From: UBA7672 sp963718145
Lineage (GTDB): Bacteria > Pseudomonadota > Alphaproteobacteria > Caulobacterales > Hyphomonadaceae
Reading direction: 5' to 3'
Assembly (NCBI GenBank): GCA_963718145.1
Contig: CAVQYJ010000020.1
Span: 310,001 to 374,000, forward strand
Length of the DNA stretch: 64,000 nucleotides
In this document: one piece after another, positions 1-8,657 of the stretch
Position numbering within the stretch: position 1 is the stretch's first letter
Layout of the letters: the number at the start of each line of letters is the position of its first letter
Notes under the pieces: generated by a model
Seen by the model: the letters and a program-made list of their open reading frames with translations, nothing else
Database searches by the model: none
What the model was told of the DNA's origin: nothing
Translations under genes and position numbers: made by a program

Positions 1-176
1 AGGTGGCGGTCATTGTCGTCGACCACGAGGATGTTGCGCGCCGCCGCCACGCAGATCCAGTCGGCCGCCGGCCTGCCGCGTGGGCGCGCGTCGAGGCCTT
101 CGGAAACGGCTTCCTGTGCGGCGCCTGCGCGAGCAGAGTCGGTGCAGCTTTCTCGAGGGAGCGGGGGCGATTGCAT
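1..176 (-). CDS. Response regulator receiver protein, N-terminal fragment
   Basis: This gene is cut by the window edge. On the minus strand a frame open from 254 to base 1 has an ATG at 176 and reaches the receiver-domain first strand NILVVDDND about 50 residues in, with the paired acidic residues (DD) typical of CheY-like domains. The phospho-acceptor Asp and any output domain lie outside the window, so it could be a stand-alone regulator or a fusion. The first ~48 residues are Ala/Arg-rich and unlike a receiver, so a later start (GTG at 50) is possible. A TTAACCAT at 255-262, which matches a CtrA half-site, lies upstream; its role is only a guess. Confidence 0.6.
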   Translation of the reverse strand, partial: MQSPPLPRESCTDSARAGAAQEAVSEGLDARPRGRPAADWICVAAARNILVVDDNDRH

Positions 177-347
177 CGCCGCAGCCCTTTGCCCTTGCGA
201 GACCAGAATTCGCCCCAACAGCGAATCACTAGCACAGATGTGCCGATAGCATTCTTAACCATTTTGGGATCGTTGCAACCGCGAAAAGGCCTCGGACACG
301 TCACTTTCCGGGGAAGTCGCCCAAAAATCTCCGGGTTTACCCAGGGT

Positions 348-380
348 CGGCCGGTTCGCCTGTCTGGCGAATTCCGGCCG
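348..380 (-). terminator. Hairpin after argG, candidate terminator
   Basis: A 13-nt arm (348-360) and a 15-nt arm (366-380) are complementary apart from a 2-nt bulge, around a 5-nt loop. The hairpin starts 4 nt past the argG stop on the minus strand. There is no immediate T-run; five Ts come about 20 nt later. Termination is therefore inferred from position and stem strength only. Confidence 0.45.
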
Positions 381-383
381 CCG

Positions 384-1613
384 TTAACGTTTCCGGCTCA
401 GCCCAAGCAGGCGCAGCCGGAGCGCATTGAGACGGATGAAGCCTTCGGCGTCCTTCTGGTCGTAGGCGCCCGCGTCGTCCTCGAACGTCACATGCGCGGC
501 CGAGTAGAGCGAATGCGGCGAGGACCGTCCCGTCGTGATCACATTGCCCTTGTAGAGCTTCAGCGTGACTGTGCCGGCGACATTCGACTGGCTGGCGTCA
601 ATCGCGGCCTGCAGCATCTCGCGCTCAGGCGCGAACCAGAAGCCGTTATAGATCAGCTCGGCATAGCGCGGCATCAGCTCGTCCTTCAGGTGGCCTGCCC
701 CTCTATCCAGCGTGATCGATTCCATCGAGCGGTGAGCCTGCAACAGGATCGTGCCGCCCGGGGTTTCGTACACGCCACGCGATTTCATGCCGACGAACCG
801 GTTCTCGACCAGATCGAGACGGCCGATGCCGTTGTCGCGGCCGAGATCATTGAGCTGCGCCAGCAGCGTCGCCGGCGACAGTTTCTTGCCGTTGAGCGAG
901 ACCGCGTCGCCCTTCTCGAAGCCGATCTGGATTTCCGTCACCTTGTCCGGCGCTTCCATGGGAGAAACCGTGCGCTGGTAGACATAGGGCGGCGGCTCGA
1001 CCGCGGGGTCTTCCAGCACCTTGCCTTCCGAGGACGAGTGCAACAGGTTGGCGTCGATCGAGAACGGCGCCTCGCCGCGCTTGTCCTTCGCGACCGGGAT
1101 CTGGTGCTTTTCAGCGAACTCGATCAGGTCGGTGCGCGATTTGAACTCCCACGTCCGCCACGGCGCGATCACGCGAATGGACGGGTTCAGCGCATAGGCC
1201 GACAATTCGAACCGCACCTGGTCATTGCCCTTGCCCGTGGCGCCGTGGGCCACCGCATCGGCGCCGGTCTTCTTCGCGATATCGACGAGATACTTCGCGA
1301 TCAGCGGCCGCGCGATCGAGGTGCCGAGCAGGTACTGGCCTTCATAGACGGCGTTGGCGCGGAACATCGGGAACACGAAGTCCCTCACGAACTCCTCGCG
1401 CAGGTCCTCGATGAAGATGTTCTCGGGTTTGACGCCCATCAGCTCGGCCTTCTTGCGGGCCGGCGACAGCTCTTCACCCTGTCCGAGGTCGGCGGTGAAC
1501 GTCACCACCTCGCAGCCATACTCGGTCTGCAGCCATTTCAGGATGATCGAGGTGTCGAGACCGCCAGAATAGGCGAGCACGACTTTCTTCGGGGCAGGTT
1601 TGGCTGCGGCCAT
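384..1613 (-). CDS. argG: Argininosuccinate synthase
   Basis: It ligates citrulline and aspartate with ATP to argininosuccinate, the penultimate step of arginine synthesis, in the cytosol. The 409-aa product has the PP-loop AYSGGLDTS at about residues 14-22 and the conserved region TGKGNDQVRFE, and is full length for the family. The ATG at 1613 (MAAAKP) is preferred over the longer open frame because the family begins a few residues before the PP-loop. It stands alone, with a hairpin just behind it and a 229-bp gap to the divergent SOUL gene. Confidence 0.95.
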   Translation of the reverse strand: MAAAKPAPKKVVLAYSGGLDTSIILKWLQTEYGCEVVTFTADLGQGEELSPARKKAELMGVKPENIFIEDLREEFVRDFVFPMFRANAVYEGQYLLGTSIARPLIAKYLVDIAKKTGADAVAHGATGKGNDQVRFELSAYALNPSIRVIAPWRTWEFKSRTDLIEFAEKHQIPVAKDKRGEAPFSIDANLLHSSSEGKVLEDPAVEPPPYVYQRTVSPMEAPDKVTEIQIGFEKGDAVSLNGKKLSPATLLAQLNDLGRDNGIGRLDLVENRFVGMKSRGVYETPGGTILLQAHRSMESITLDRGAGHLKDELMPRYAELIYNGFWFAPEREMLQAAIDASQSNVAGTVTLKLYKGNVITTGRSSPHSLYSAAHVTFEDDAGAYDQKDAEGFIRLNALRLRLLGLSRKR

Positions 1614-1842
1614 GGGGCATCTCCGGGCGGACAGGCGGCTTATAGCTTCCAGCCGCCGGGCGGCAAGCAAGGCGAGCGCAATGCAGCGTTTTTGAGGGCT
1701 GGCGCGACGGGCCGTCGGCGGCCGGGAAGCCCCGGATCAACTCGTTCAGTCACCCCGCTCTGCCGCGTGACCCCTTGCAACGACCAGCAAACGACTGATC
1801 CAGCCGCAATCCCGTGCGTAACAACGCGCACAGGAGTTGTGC

Positions 1843-2454
1843 ATGAGAAGACTGGTTTTATCGCTGGCGTTTCTGTCGATGGAGGCATGCGCGACTGTGG
1901 GCGTTGAAGAACCTGCCTTCAACATCGTCCGGGCCGACGCAAGCTTCGAGGTGCGCGATTATGCGCCTGTGATCGTGGCCGAGACGACCGTCTCGGGCGA
2001 GGCGGTGAAGGCCCGCAATTCTGGCTTCATGCCTCTCGCGGACTACATCTTCGCAAACGACCGCAAGGGAGACAAGATTGCGATGACGGCGCCGGTCACC
2101 CAGGCGCCCCGCGAGAAGATCGCCATGACAGCGCCGGTTGGCCAGACGTCATCGTCTGCCGGCTGGACGATCTCCTTCACGATGCCGGTAGGCTACACAA
2201 TGGCCAGCCTGCCGCCGCCGGCCGATCCCGCGGTTCGCCTGGTCGAGTATCCTGCTCGCCGCATGGCCGTGGTGAAGTTCTCCGGCCTTGCCGGCGAGGA
2301 GCGGATGCAGGCCAAGCAGCGCGAATTGATGGACAGGATCGCGAAAGCGGGCTTGTCGGCGCTCGGCGATCCGGCGTTCGCCTTCTACGATCCGCCATGG
2401 ACCCTGCCCTTCCTGCGTCGCAACGAGGTGATGGTCGAGATTGCGGTGCGATAG
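1843..2454 (+). CDS. SOUL-family heme-binding lipoprotein-like protein
   Basis: This 203-aa protein has a hydrophobic N-terminus (about residues 4-17) ending at a Cys (MEAC). That is a possible but non-canonical lipobox, so envelope location is likely but lipidation uncertain. The body matches the SOUL/HBP fold: FEVRDYAPVIVAET near the start, the repeated KIAMTAPV motif (here twice), and a C-terminal FYDPPWTLPFLRRNEV block. SOUL proteins bind tetrapyrroles; the substrate here is unknown. The ATG at 1843 follows AGGAG at 1832-1836 with 6-nt spacing. It is convergent with the TIR/FGE gene. Confidence 0.85.
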   Translation: MRRLVLSLAFLSMEACATVGVEEPAFNIVRADASFEVRDYAPVIVAETTVSGEAVKARNSGFMPLADYIFANDRKGDKIAMTAPVTQAPREKIAMTAPVGQTSSSAGWTISFTMPVGYTMASLPPPADPAVRLVEYPARRMAVVKFSGLAGEERMQAKQRELMDRIAKAGLSALGDPAFAFYDPPWTLPFLRRNEVMVEIAVR

Positions 2455-2474
2455 CCGGTTGGCGCGCGAATGAC

Positions 2475-4046
2475 CTATCGCGCAGGCGCCAGCGTCCTCG
2501 CGATGCGAAACCCGAAATCGATATGCCGACCCGAGGTCACGTAGTTCAGGCGGAATGCCGAACGGAGCGCCGACGGCCCCACATACCATGAACCGCCGCG
2601 CAGGACGCGCTTCGTGCAGTCACCGGAAAGGTAGGGCGCACCGGTCGCGGGCTGATCGAGCAGTGTTTGACGATAGCAATCCTCGACCCATTCCCAGACA
2701 TTGCCGTGCATGTCGGAAACGCCGAACGCGTTGGGCAGGAAGGAGCCTGCCGGCGCCGTCTCGACATGGCCGTCTTCGCAGGTCGCCGGGATTTCGCCTT
2801 CAAAACTGCTGTAGGTTTCGTTTGTCTTGGCGGTCATGACGTTGGCGAACTCGCAGGTACGGCGTGAGTCCTTCCCCCAAGGGTATGCCGTGCTCGCGCC
2901 GGCCCGGGCAGCATATTCCCATTCGGCCTCGGACAGCAGCCGATACGGCTCCAGCCGGTTTCCGCTTGTCATCAGATTGAGCCAGCGGACATAGCCCTGC
3001 GCATCCTCCCAGCTCGCATTGATGACCGGCTTTCGGCCGCGGCCGTAGCCCTGATCGCCCAACCGGTCGCACCCAACCTTGCCGAGCGGATCCCTCTCCT
3101 CGGCGGCGCGAAAGCTCGCGACCTCGGTGTATCTGACGCATTCCTCCCATTCCTGATGCGTGATCTCGAACCGGCCAATGGCGAACGCCGCGACGGCAAC
3201 CCTCTGCTGCGGCCCCTCGCGGTCGAGCCGCCCGGGCTCATCCGCTGGCGACCCCATGACGAAGTCACCCCCGGGGATCACCGCAAGATCAGGGCACGCG
3301 AATGTCGGACTGCATTCGCGAAACGTGTCGCCCGCATTCAACTTTTCCAGTTGCTGGACGGAAAGCGCATGAGGACGGACCTGTGTCTGCATCACCCACT
3401 CCCGGTTGATCTGAAACCTGAAGGCATATCCCAGGCTGCTGAGCGCAATCGTCATGCTGAGTGAGGCAACGCCAATCAGCACAAGCCTCTGTCGTATTTC
3501 CGCCCGCCGTCGATCGCGCTGCAGCAGGGAGTCGACGTCGACGTCCAGCAAGCCCGCCGCCAGTCGCGAGCAAAGCCGCTGGCGCCCATCCTTGCGAATG
3601 TCGAGACCGAGCGGCTCGATCGGCAAGGCGTCTGGATCGCTTGGATCGCCGGCGGCCCGCAGCGCAGGAGGGAAACACTCTGTCGCCGGATCGCCAGAAT
3701 TGGGGACGCCGTCGATGATGACTGCGAAAATCTTGTGGCTGCGGCCGGTCCGCCGAAAGTACTGAATTTCCGCATTCACCCATTTGGACTGCGCCGAACG
3801 TGGCGAGCACAGGACGATCAAGGCTTCGGCGTTCTCGATTGCGGTGCGCACCTTGACCGCGATGTCGGAGGCCGCCGGCATCTCCTCCTCGTCGAAAAAG
3901 AACCGTCCGAGGCGGCGGTCAGGCAGGTCGCCATCAATCGAAACACCGGGCGGAACACGGTAGGTTTCCAGCCATGTGTGGATGCGCCTGCCCCACACAT
4001 TGTCCTGCTGGGAGTAGCTGATGAATGCGCGGTACAGCGTGGACAT
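2475..4046 (-). CDS. TIR domain - transmembrane helix - SUMF1/FGE-sulfatase domain protein
   Basis: This is a 523-aa fusion. Residues 5-150 form a TIR domain (box 1 AFISYS at 7-12; SKWVNAE, with E93 at the position of the TIR NADase glutamate). Residues about 188-209 form one membrane helix. Residues about 255-523 are a formylglycine-generating-enzyme-like (SUMF1/PF03781) domain, starting PGGDFVMGS and ending in RGGSW...GFR. The paired active-site Cys of true FGEs are absent from the C-terminal region (SALRSAFR), so sulfatase activation is unlikely and a binding role is more plausible. The TIR part should face the cytosol. ATG 4046 follows GAAGGG with 6-nt spacing. Bacterial TIR proteins often act in NAD-based defence or signalling; that role here is inference. 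Confidence 0.85.
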   Translation of the reverse strand: MSTLYRAFISYSQQDNVWGRRIHTWLETYRVPPGVSIDGDLPDRRLGRFFFDEEEMPAASDIAVKVRTAIENAEALIVLCSPRSAQSKWVNAEIQYFRRTGRSHKIFAVIIDGVPNSGDPATECFPPALRAAGDPSDPDALPIEPLGLDIRKDGRQRLCSRLAAGLLDVDVDSLLQRDRRRAEIRQRLVLIGVASLSMTIALSSLGYAFRFQINREWVMQTQVRPHALSVQQLEKLNAGDTFRECSPTFACPDLAVIPGGDFVMGSPADEPGRLDREGPQQRVAVAAFAIGRFEITHQEWEECVRYTEVASFRAAEERDPLGKVGCDRLGDQGYGRGRKPVINASWEDAQGYVRWLNLMTSGNRLEPYRLLSEAEWEYAARAGASTAYPWGKDSRRTCEFANVMTAKTNETYSSFEGEIPATCEDGHVETAPAGSFLPNAFGVSDMHGNVWEWVEDCYRQTLLDQPATGAPYLSGDCTKRVLRGGSWYVGPSALRSAFRLNYVTSGRHIDFGFRIARTLAPAR

Positions 4047-4275
4047 GTCACGCCCTTCCCAGGCGCTTCGCAACCGGAAACAAATGCCGTCGAACCGCGT
4101 CCAAGTCTATCCGCGAGATCAGGACCCTACCTTCCGTTGGCCGGATGTCTGCAAAGGGCCGCATACGCTCCTGCAGAATATTCGCAGCGCCCCTCTGGTC
4201 AGAATGTCGCAGCCTCCCCATCTCCGCCACGCTGGGGGCCGGGGGGTCACGCCAGCACACAAGGAGGCGCGCCAC

Positions 4276-4917
4276 ATGCACGCCTATATCCTCCTCGACC
4301 GTTCCGGCTCCATGCAATCGCTCTGGGTCGAGGCCCTGTCCTCCGTCAACGCCTACGCAAAGGAACTCGCGAACAAGAAAGACGGCGATGCCGTCGACAG
4401 CCACATCACGCTCGCCGTCTTCGACGACCAGGCCGGCCTGCAGTTTGACGTCCTCCGCCGGAAACAGCCTGCGCTGCACTGGGAAAAGGTAAGCGACACA
4501 GACGCCACCCCGCGCGGAATGACGCCCCTGCTGGACGCCCTCGGCCGCATCATCGCGCTGGCCGAGACGGACAATCCGGACAAGGCCGTCATCGTGGTGA
4601 TGACCGACGGCCAGGAAAACGCCTCGAAGGAAGTGACCCGCGAAGGCGCCAAGACTGCACTCGACCGGGCGAAGGCCAAGGGCTGGGACGTCGTCTTCCT
4701 CGGCGCGAATTTCGACAACATCGCGGATGCAGGTTCGGTCGGCGTCTTCGCCGGCCAGCAGATGTCGATGGCGCCGGGCACGATGAACGAGTCGATGGCT
4801 CGCATGGCGAAGAAGTCCCGCGCCTACTTCGCGCGCGGCGAAAACCACGTCTTCGAGGACGCCGACCGTGAGGTTGCGCAGGAATCGAAGGTGAAGGGCG
4901 ACAAGACCAAGAACTGA
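4276..4917 (+). CDS. VWA-domain protein
   Basis: This is a 213-aa cytosolic protein made almost entirely of one von Willebrand factor A domain. A MIDAS motif DxSxS (D8, S10, S12) is at the very start, a Thr follows in PRGMTPLLDAL, and an Asp in VMTDGQEN, so metal-dependent ligand binding should work. The C-terminal 50 residues are charged and probably flexible. AAGGAGG at 4261-4267 sits 8 nt before the ATG. It is divergent from the TIR/FGE gene across 229 bp; whether the two cooperate is not known. No exact function is assigned. Confidence 0.85.
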   Translation: MHAYILLDRSGSMQSLWVEALSSVNAYAKELANKKDGDAVDSHITLAVFDDQAGLQFDVLRRKQPALHWEKVSDTDATPRGMTPLLDALGRIIALAETDNPDKAVIVVMTDGQENASKEVTREGAKTALDRAKAKGWDVVFLGANFDNIADAGSVGVFAGQQMSMAPGTMNESMARMAKKSRAYFARGENHVFEDADREVAQESKVKGDKTKN

Positions 4918-4940
4918 CGCTCTGCGCTCCAGACGTCGCG

Positions 4941-4974
4941 AATGGCGAGCGGGAAACCGCTCGCCATTTGTTTG
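4941..4974. terminator. Bidirectional terminator between VWA gene and purH
   Basis: A perfect 12-bp stem (4941-4952 with 4957-4968) has a GAAA tetraloop and is followed by TGTTT on the plus strand. It lies between two convergent stop codons and probably ends both transcripts. Confidence 0.75.
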
Positions 4975-4980
4975 CAGGGC

Positions 4981-6597
4981 TCAGTGCCGGAAATGCCTCA
5001 TGCCGGTGAACACCATGGCGAGGTCAGCCTTGTCGGCGGCCTCGATGACTTCAGCGTCGCGCACGGACCCGCCTGGCTGGATCACCGCCGTGGCGCCGGC
5101 CTGGGCCGCCTGCAGCAGCCCGTCCGCGAACGGGAAGAAGGCGTCCGAGGCGCACACCGATCCGATCGTCTTGGGCTCGGCCTTGCCGCCTTCGGCCGCC
5201 GCCGCGTCTTCCGCCTTGCGGCGCGCGATGCGGGCTGAATCCACGCGGCTCATCTGCCCGGCCCCGATGCCCACGGTCGCGCCGTCCTTGGCGTAGATGA
5301 TCGCGTTCGACTTGGTGTGCTTGCAGACCTTGAAAGCGAACAGCATGTCCTCGATCTCGCGCGGCGAAGGCTTGCGCCGCGTGACCACTTTGAGGTCGGC
5401 GGCGCCGACGCGGCCGAAATCGCGGTCCTGCACCAGAAGGCCGCCGGCGACGCTCTTGAACGTGATGCCGCGCGCCACCGGATCCGGCAGGCCGTCGGTG
5501 AGCAGGAGGCGAAGGTTCTTCTTCTTCGCGAACACGGCCAGCGCCGCCTCGTCCGCCCCCGGCGCAATGACGACTTCGGTGAGGATTTCCGTCATCGCCT
5601 CCGCCGTCGGGCCGTCGAGCGGCTTGTTGACGGCGATGATCCCGCCAAAGGCCGAAACGGAATCGCACGCAAGGGCCAAGCGGTAGGCCTCGATCACCGT
5701 CCTGCCCGTCGCCACGCCGCACGGATTGGCGTGCTTGATGATGGCGACAGCGGCGGAGACTTCGGGATCGAACTCGGCGACGAGTTCATACGCCGCATCG
5801 GTGTCGTTGATGTTGTTGTAGGAAAGCTCCTTGCCTTGCATCTGGCGCGAAGTCAGCACGCCGGCGCGCTTCTCCGGTCCGGCATAGACCGCGGCCGTCT
5901 GGTGCATGTTCTCGCCATAGCGCAGCGTCTGCTGCAGCTCGCCGCCGAAGGCGCGCCACTGGCCCGCCTCCTCTCCCAGTTCGCGCCAGTACCATTCCGA
6001 GATCGCGGCGTCGTACGCGGCGGTGCGCGCATAGGTCTTGGCGGCGAGGCGTCGGCGCAGACTCAGGGTGACGCCGCCGTCAGTCATCTCCGCCAGCGCC
6101 GCATCGACGTCCGCGCCGTCGGTGCACACCGCCACGAAATCGGCATTCTTCGACGCCGCACGCAGCATGGCCGGGCCGCCAATGTCGATGTTCTCGATGC
6201 AGTCGTCGAACGGCTTGCCCGCCTGAACGGTGGCCTCGAATGGATAGAGGTTGATCCAGACCAGATCGATCGGCTCGATGCCGTGCTGGGCCGCCGCCTC
6301 GCGATGCTCGGCCAAATCGCGCCGGAACAGCAGGCCGCCATGCACTTTCGGATGCAGCGTCTTCACGCGCCCGTCCATCATCTCTGGAAAGCCTGTGAGG
6401 TCGGCGACGTCGCGCACCTTGAGGCCCGCATCCTTAAGCGCCTTCGATGTGCCGCCGGTCGATACCAGATCGACGCCTGCCGCCGCCAGCTTCTTCGCTC
6501 GCTCGACGAGGCCGGTCTTGTCCGAGACGGAGATCAGCGCGCGGGCGACCTTGATCCTGTCGGGCGCGTTCTTTGGGGCTGTCTGGGGCGGCGACAT
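4981..6597 (-). CDS. purH: Bifunctional AICAR formyltransferase / IMP cyclohydrolase
   Basis: It catalyses the last two steps of IMP synthesis. The 538-aa product is full length. The N-terminal MGS-like cyclohydrolase domain starts ALISVSDKTGL and contains STGGTSKAL. The C-terminal transformylase domain has YGENMHQ and the catalytic KHANPCG. The ATG at 6597 (MSPPQT) was chosen because upstream open frame lacks family similarity. It is the last gene of a minus-strand run; a 149-bp gap separates it from the CapD-like gene. Confidence 0.95.
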   Translation of the reverse strand: MSPPQTAPKNAPDRIKVARALISVSDKTGLVERAKKLAAAGVDLVSTGGTSKALKDAGLKVRDVADLTGFPEMMDGRVKTLHPKVHGGLLFRRDLAEHREAAAQHGIEPIDLVWINLYPFEATVQAGKPFDDCIENIDIGGPAMLRAASKNADFVAVCTDGADVDAALAEMTDGGVTLSLRRRLAAKTYARTAAYDAAISEWYWRELGEEAGQWRAFGGELQQTLRYGENMHQTAAVYAGPEKRAGVLTSRQMQGKELSYNNINDTDAAYELVAEFDPEVSAAVAIIKHANPCGVATGRTVIEAYRLALACDSVSAFGGIIAVNKPLDGPTAEAMTEILTEVVIAPGADEAALAVFAKKKNLRLLLTDGLPDPVARGITFKSVAGGLLVQDRDFGRVGAADLKVVTRRKPSPREIEDMLFAFKVCKHTKSNAIIYAKDGATVGIGAGQMSRVDSARIARRKAEDAAAAEGGKAEPKTIGSVCASDAFFPFADGLLQAAQAGATAVIQPGGSVRDAEVIEAADKADLAMVFTGMRHFRH

Positions 6598-6746
6598 GGC
6601 GGCATCCTCATGGCGGATGCGGGCGCGATAGCACTGGAAAAGCGAGGCGCGAATAGCCAATAGCGAACGGAAAGCAGCGACCTGTGGACTGCCCCAGTTC
6701 GCGGCTCTCAATTTCGTTGTTCGCGAGCCAAAGCGGCGATCCCGCT

Positions 6747-8657
6747 CTAGTGAACGTGCGGCGCCGGCTCGCCCCAAGGGCCGTCCGAGAATAGCTCCGG
6801 GGCCAGGGCCTGCATGATGCTGAGCGAGGCATGTGGATCGCGCCGCGATGCATAGGTGATGATCGCATCCAGCCGCGCCTGCACTTCCCCGATCGGCGGA
6901 GATTTTGACCGCGCCACTTCGAGAACGCCATCGACCACAGTGTCCTGCACCTGCTCGCGGTCGTAGAACACCGTTTCGGTGAGCTTCTCGCCAGGACGCG
7001 GGCCGGTGATGCGGATGATGATGTCCTGGCCCGGCGTGAGGCCCTTCATGCGGATCATCTTTTCGGCGAGGTCCATGATCCGGACCGGCTCGCCCATGTC
7101 GAGCACATAAAGCGTGGCGTCCATGCTGTCCGAGCGCGCAGACAGCGCCGCCGCCTGCAGCACGAGGGCCGAAGCCTCCTCGACGCTCATGAAGTAGCGT
7201 GTCATGTCGGCATGCGTAACTGTGACCGGTCCGCCGTCCGCGATCTGCTTTTCGAACAGGGGAGAGACCGAACCCTTCGACCCTAGCACGTTGCCGAAGC
7301 GCACCAGCGAGAAGCGCGTGCCCGGCGCCGTCGGCGCGAAGGCCTGGATGAACAGCTCGGCGGCGCGCTTGGTCGCGCCCATCACGTTCTGCGGGTTCAC
7401 CGCCTTGTCGGTGGAGATGAACGTGAACGACTTGACCCCGAGATTCGCCGCGATCGTGGCGCAGCGGCGCGCGCCCAGCACGTTGGTGAGGATGGCCTCG
7501 TTGGGATTGAGCTCCATCAGCGGCACGTGCTTCAGCGCCGCGGCGTGGATCACGATGTCGGGCTCAGCCTCGCGGATCGCCTGCTCGAGCCGCACCTCGT
7601 CGCGCACGTCGCCGATGATGGTGCGCCGCACCACGTTCGGAAAAGAGCGCGAGAGATCCTGGTCGATCTCGAAGACGTTGTATTCCGAGCAGTCATAGAT
7701 CGTAAGCTCGGACGGCCCCAGCGCCGCGCACTGTCGCGCCAGCTCGCCGCCGATGGTGCCGCCGCCGCCGGTGATAAACACGCGCGCACCCGAAATCAGC
7801 TCGGTCACGGGCGCCGGGTCGAGCTTGCGCTCGGGCCGGGCAAGAAGGTCCGATGGCCGGATCGGCTCCAGCAGAGCTGTTGCGCCGATGCGCAGCAGCG
7901 TCGCCTTGCGCGCCGAGGCGACGGCGAGGGCCGCCTCCATCGTGGCGCGGTCTTCCGGCGGGGCGGCGATGGCGATCCAGGGCAGCTCGCCGAAGCGGGC
8001 TGTATAGTGATCGAACAGGGTGGCGAGCTGGTCGAGACCGCCCATCACCTGCACGCCCTCGATGTCGCGGCCGACGTCCGAACCGGTCGTCTCGACCAGG
8101 CCGATGGCACGGATCGGAGAGCCCGAAGGCGCCTTGCGCGCGGCCCGCAGCGCCTCGGCGATGTAGTGGGCCGGGCCGACAACAAGCGCCTTGGGCGCAA
8201 ATGGCGGCTCGCGGCGCAGGATGGCGCCGAGATCGCCCGTGGCGTCTCCCCGCGACCACAAGCGCACGGTCATCATCAGCCCGAACCAGATCGGAATCTC
8301 GAGATAGATGCTGGCAAGCGGGTAGCCGGAAGTGGTCTTGGCCAGGATCAGGATCGGCAGCGAGATCAGGTTGGCGATCGCCACGCCCTGGAAGACGCGC
8401 ACCACATCCCGCAGCGAGGTGTGGCGCCAGACCTGCCGGTGGATGCCGCGGAACCATAAGCCGAAGCCCGCAGCGACGCCGAATGCGATCGCGACGAAGA
8501 AATCGAGCCAGGACGGCGCACCGCGGCCCGAGAAATAGTAGACGATCTGCGGCGCCACATACATCGCCACGATGGCGGCGACAGTGTCAAAAGCGAAACA
8601 GATCGCCTTTGCCTCGATCGCATGACGACGGGCTACCGAACTTTCGACTGGTCTCAC
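6747..8657 (-). CDS. CapD/FlaA1-type nucleotide-sugar epimerase/dehydratase (polysaccharide biosynthesis)
   Basis: This 636-aa membrane protein has about four N-terminal helices (residues 15-135), a first nucleotide-binding-like domain, then an extended SDR domain with TGGGGTIGGEL and the CapD/WbpM-type active site NPQNVMGATKR (Met replaces Tyr in YxxxK). Family members make UDP-4-keto-6-deoxy sugars for surface polysaccharide or glycan modification. The GTG start at 8657 overlaps the heparinase stop as GTGA, with GGGGA upstream, so coupling supports it. The exact sugar substrate is unknown. Confidence 0.88.
   Translation of the reverse strand: MRPVESSVARRHAIEAKAICFAFDTVAAIVAMYVAPQIVYYFSGRGAPSWLDFFVAIAFGVAAGFGLWFRGIHRQVWRHTSLRDVVRVFQGVAIANLISLPILILAKTTSGYPLASIYLEIPIWFGLMMTVRLWSRGDATGDLGAILRREPPFAPKALVVGPAHYIAEALRAARKAPSGSPIRAIGLVETTGSDVGRDIEGVQVMGGLDQLATLFDHYTARFGELPWIAIAAPPEDRATMEAALAVASARKATLLRIGATALLEPIRPSDLLARPERKLDPAPVTELISGARVFITGGGGTIGGELARQCAALGPSELTIYDCSEYNVFEIDQDLSRSFPNVVRRTIIGDVRDEVRLEQAIREAEPDIVIHAAALKHVPLMELNPNEAILTNVLGARRCATIAANLGVKSFTFISTDKAVNPQNVMGATKRAAELFIQAFAPTAPGTRFSLVRFGNVLGSKGSVSPLFEKQIADGGPVTVTHADMTRYFMSVEEASALVLQAAALSARSDSMDATLYVLDMGEPVRIMDLAEKMIRMKGLTPGQDIIIRITGPRPGEKLTETVFYDREQVQDTVVDGVLEVARSKSPPIGEVQARLDAIITYASRRDPHASLSIMQALAPELFSDGPWGEPAPHVH

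Noticed and set aside
3..1907. 634-aa plus-strand open frame
   Set aside because: It lies antisense to argG, is rich in Arg/His/Gln with no domain, and is the usual long shadow frame of GC-rich coding DNA.
2475..3280. Functional formylglycine-generating enzyme
   Set aside because: The C-terminal region lacks the paired catalytic cysteines, so only the fold is claimed.
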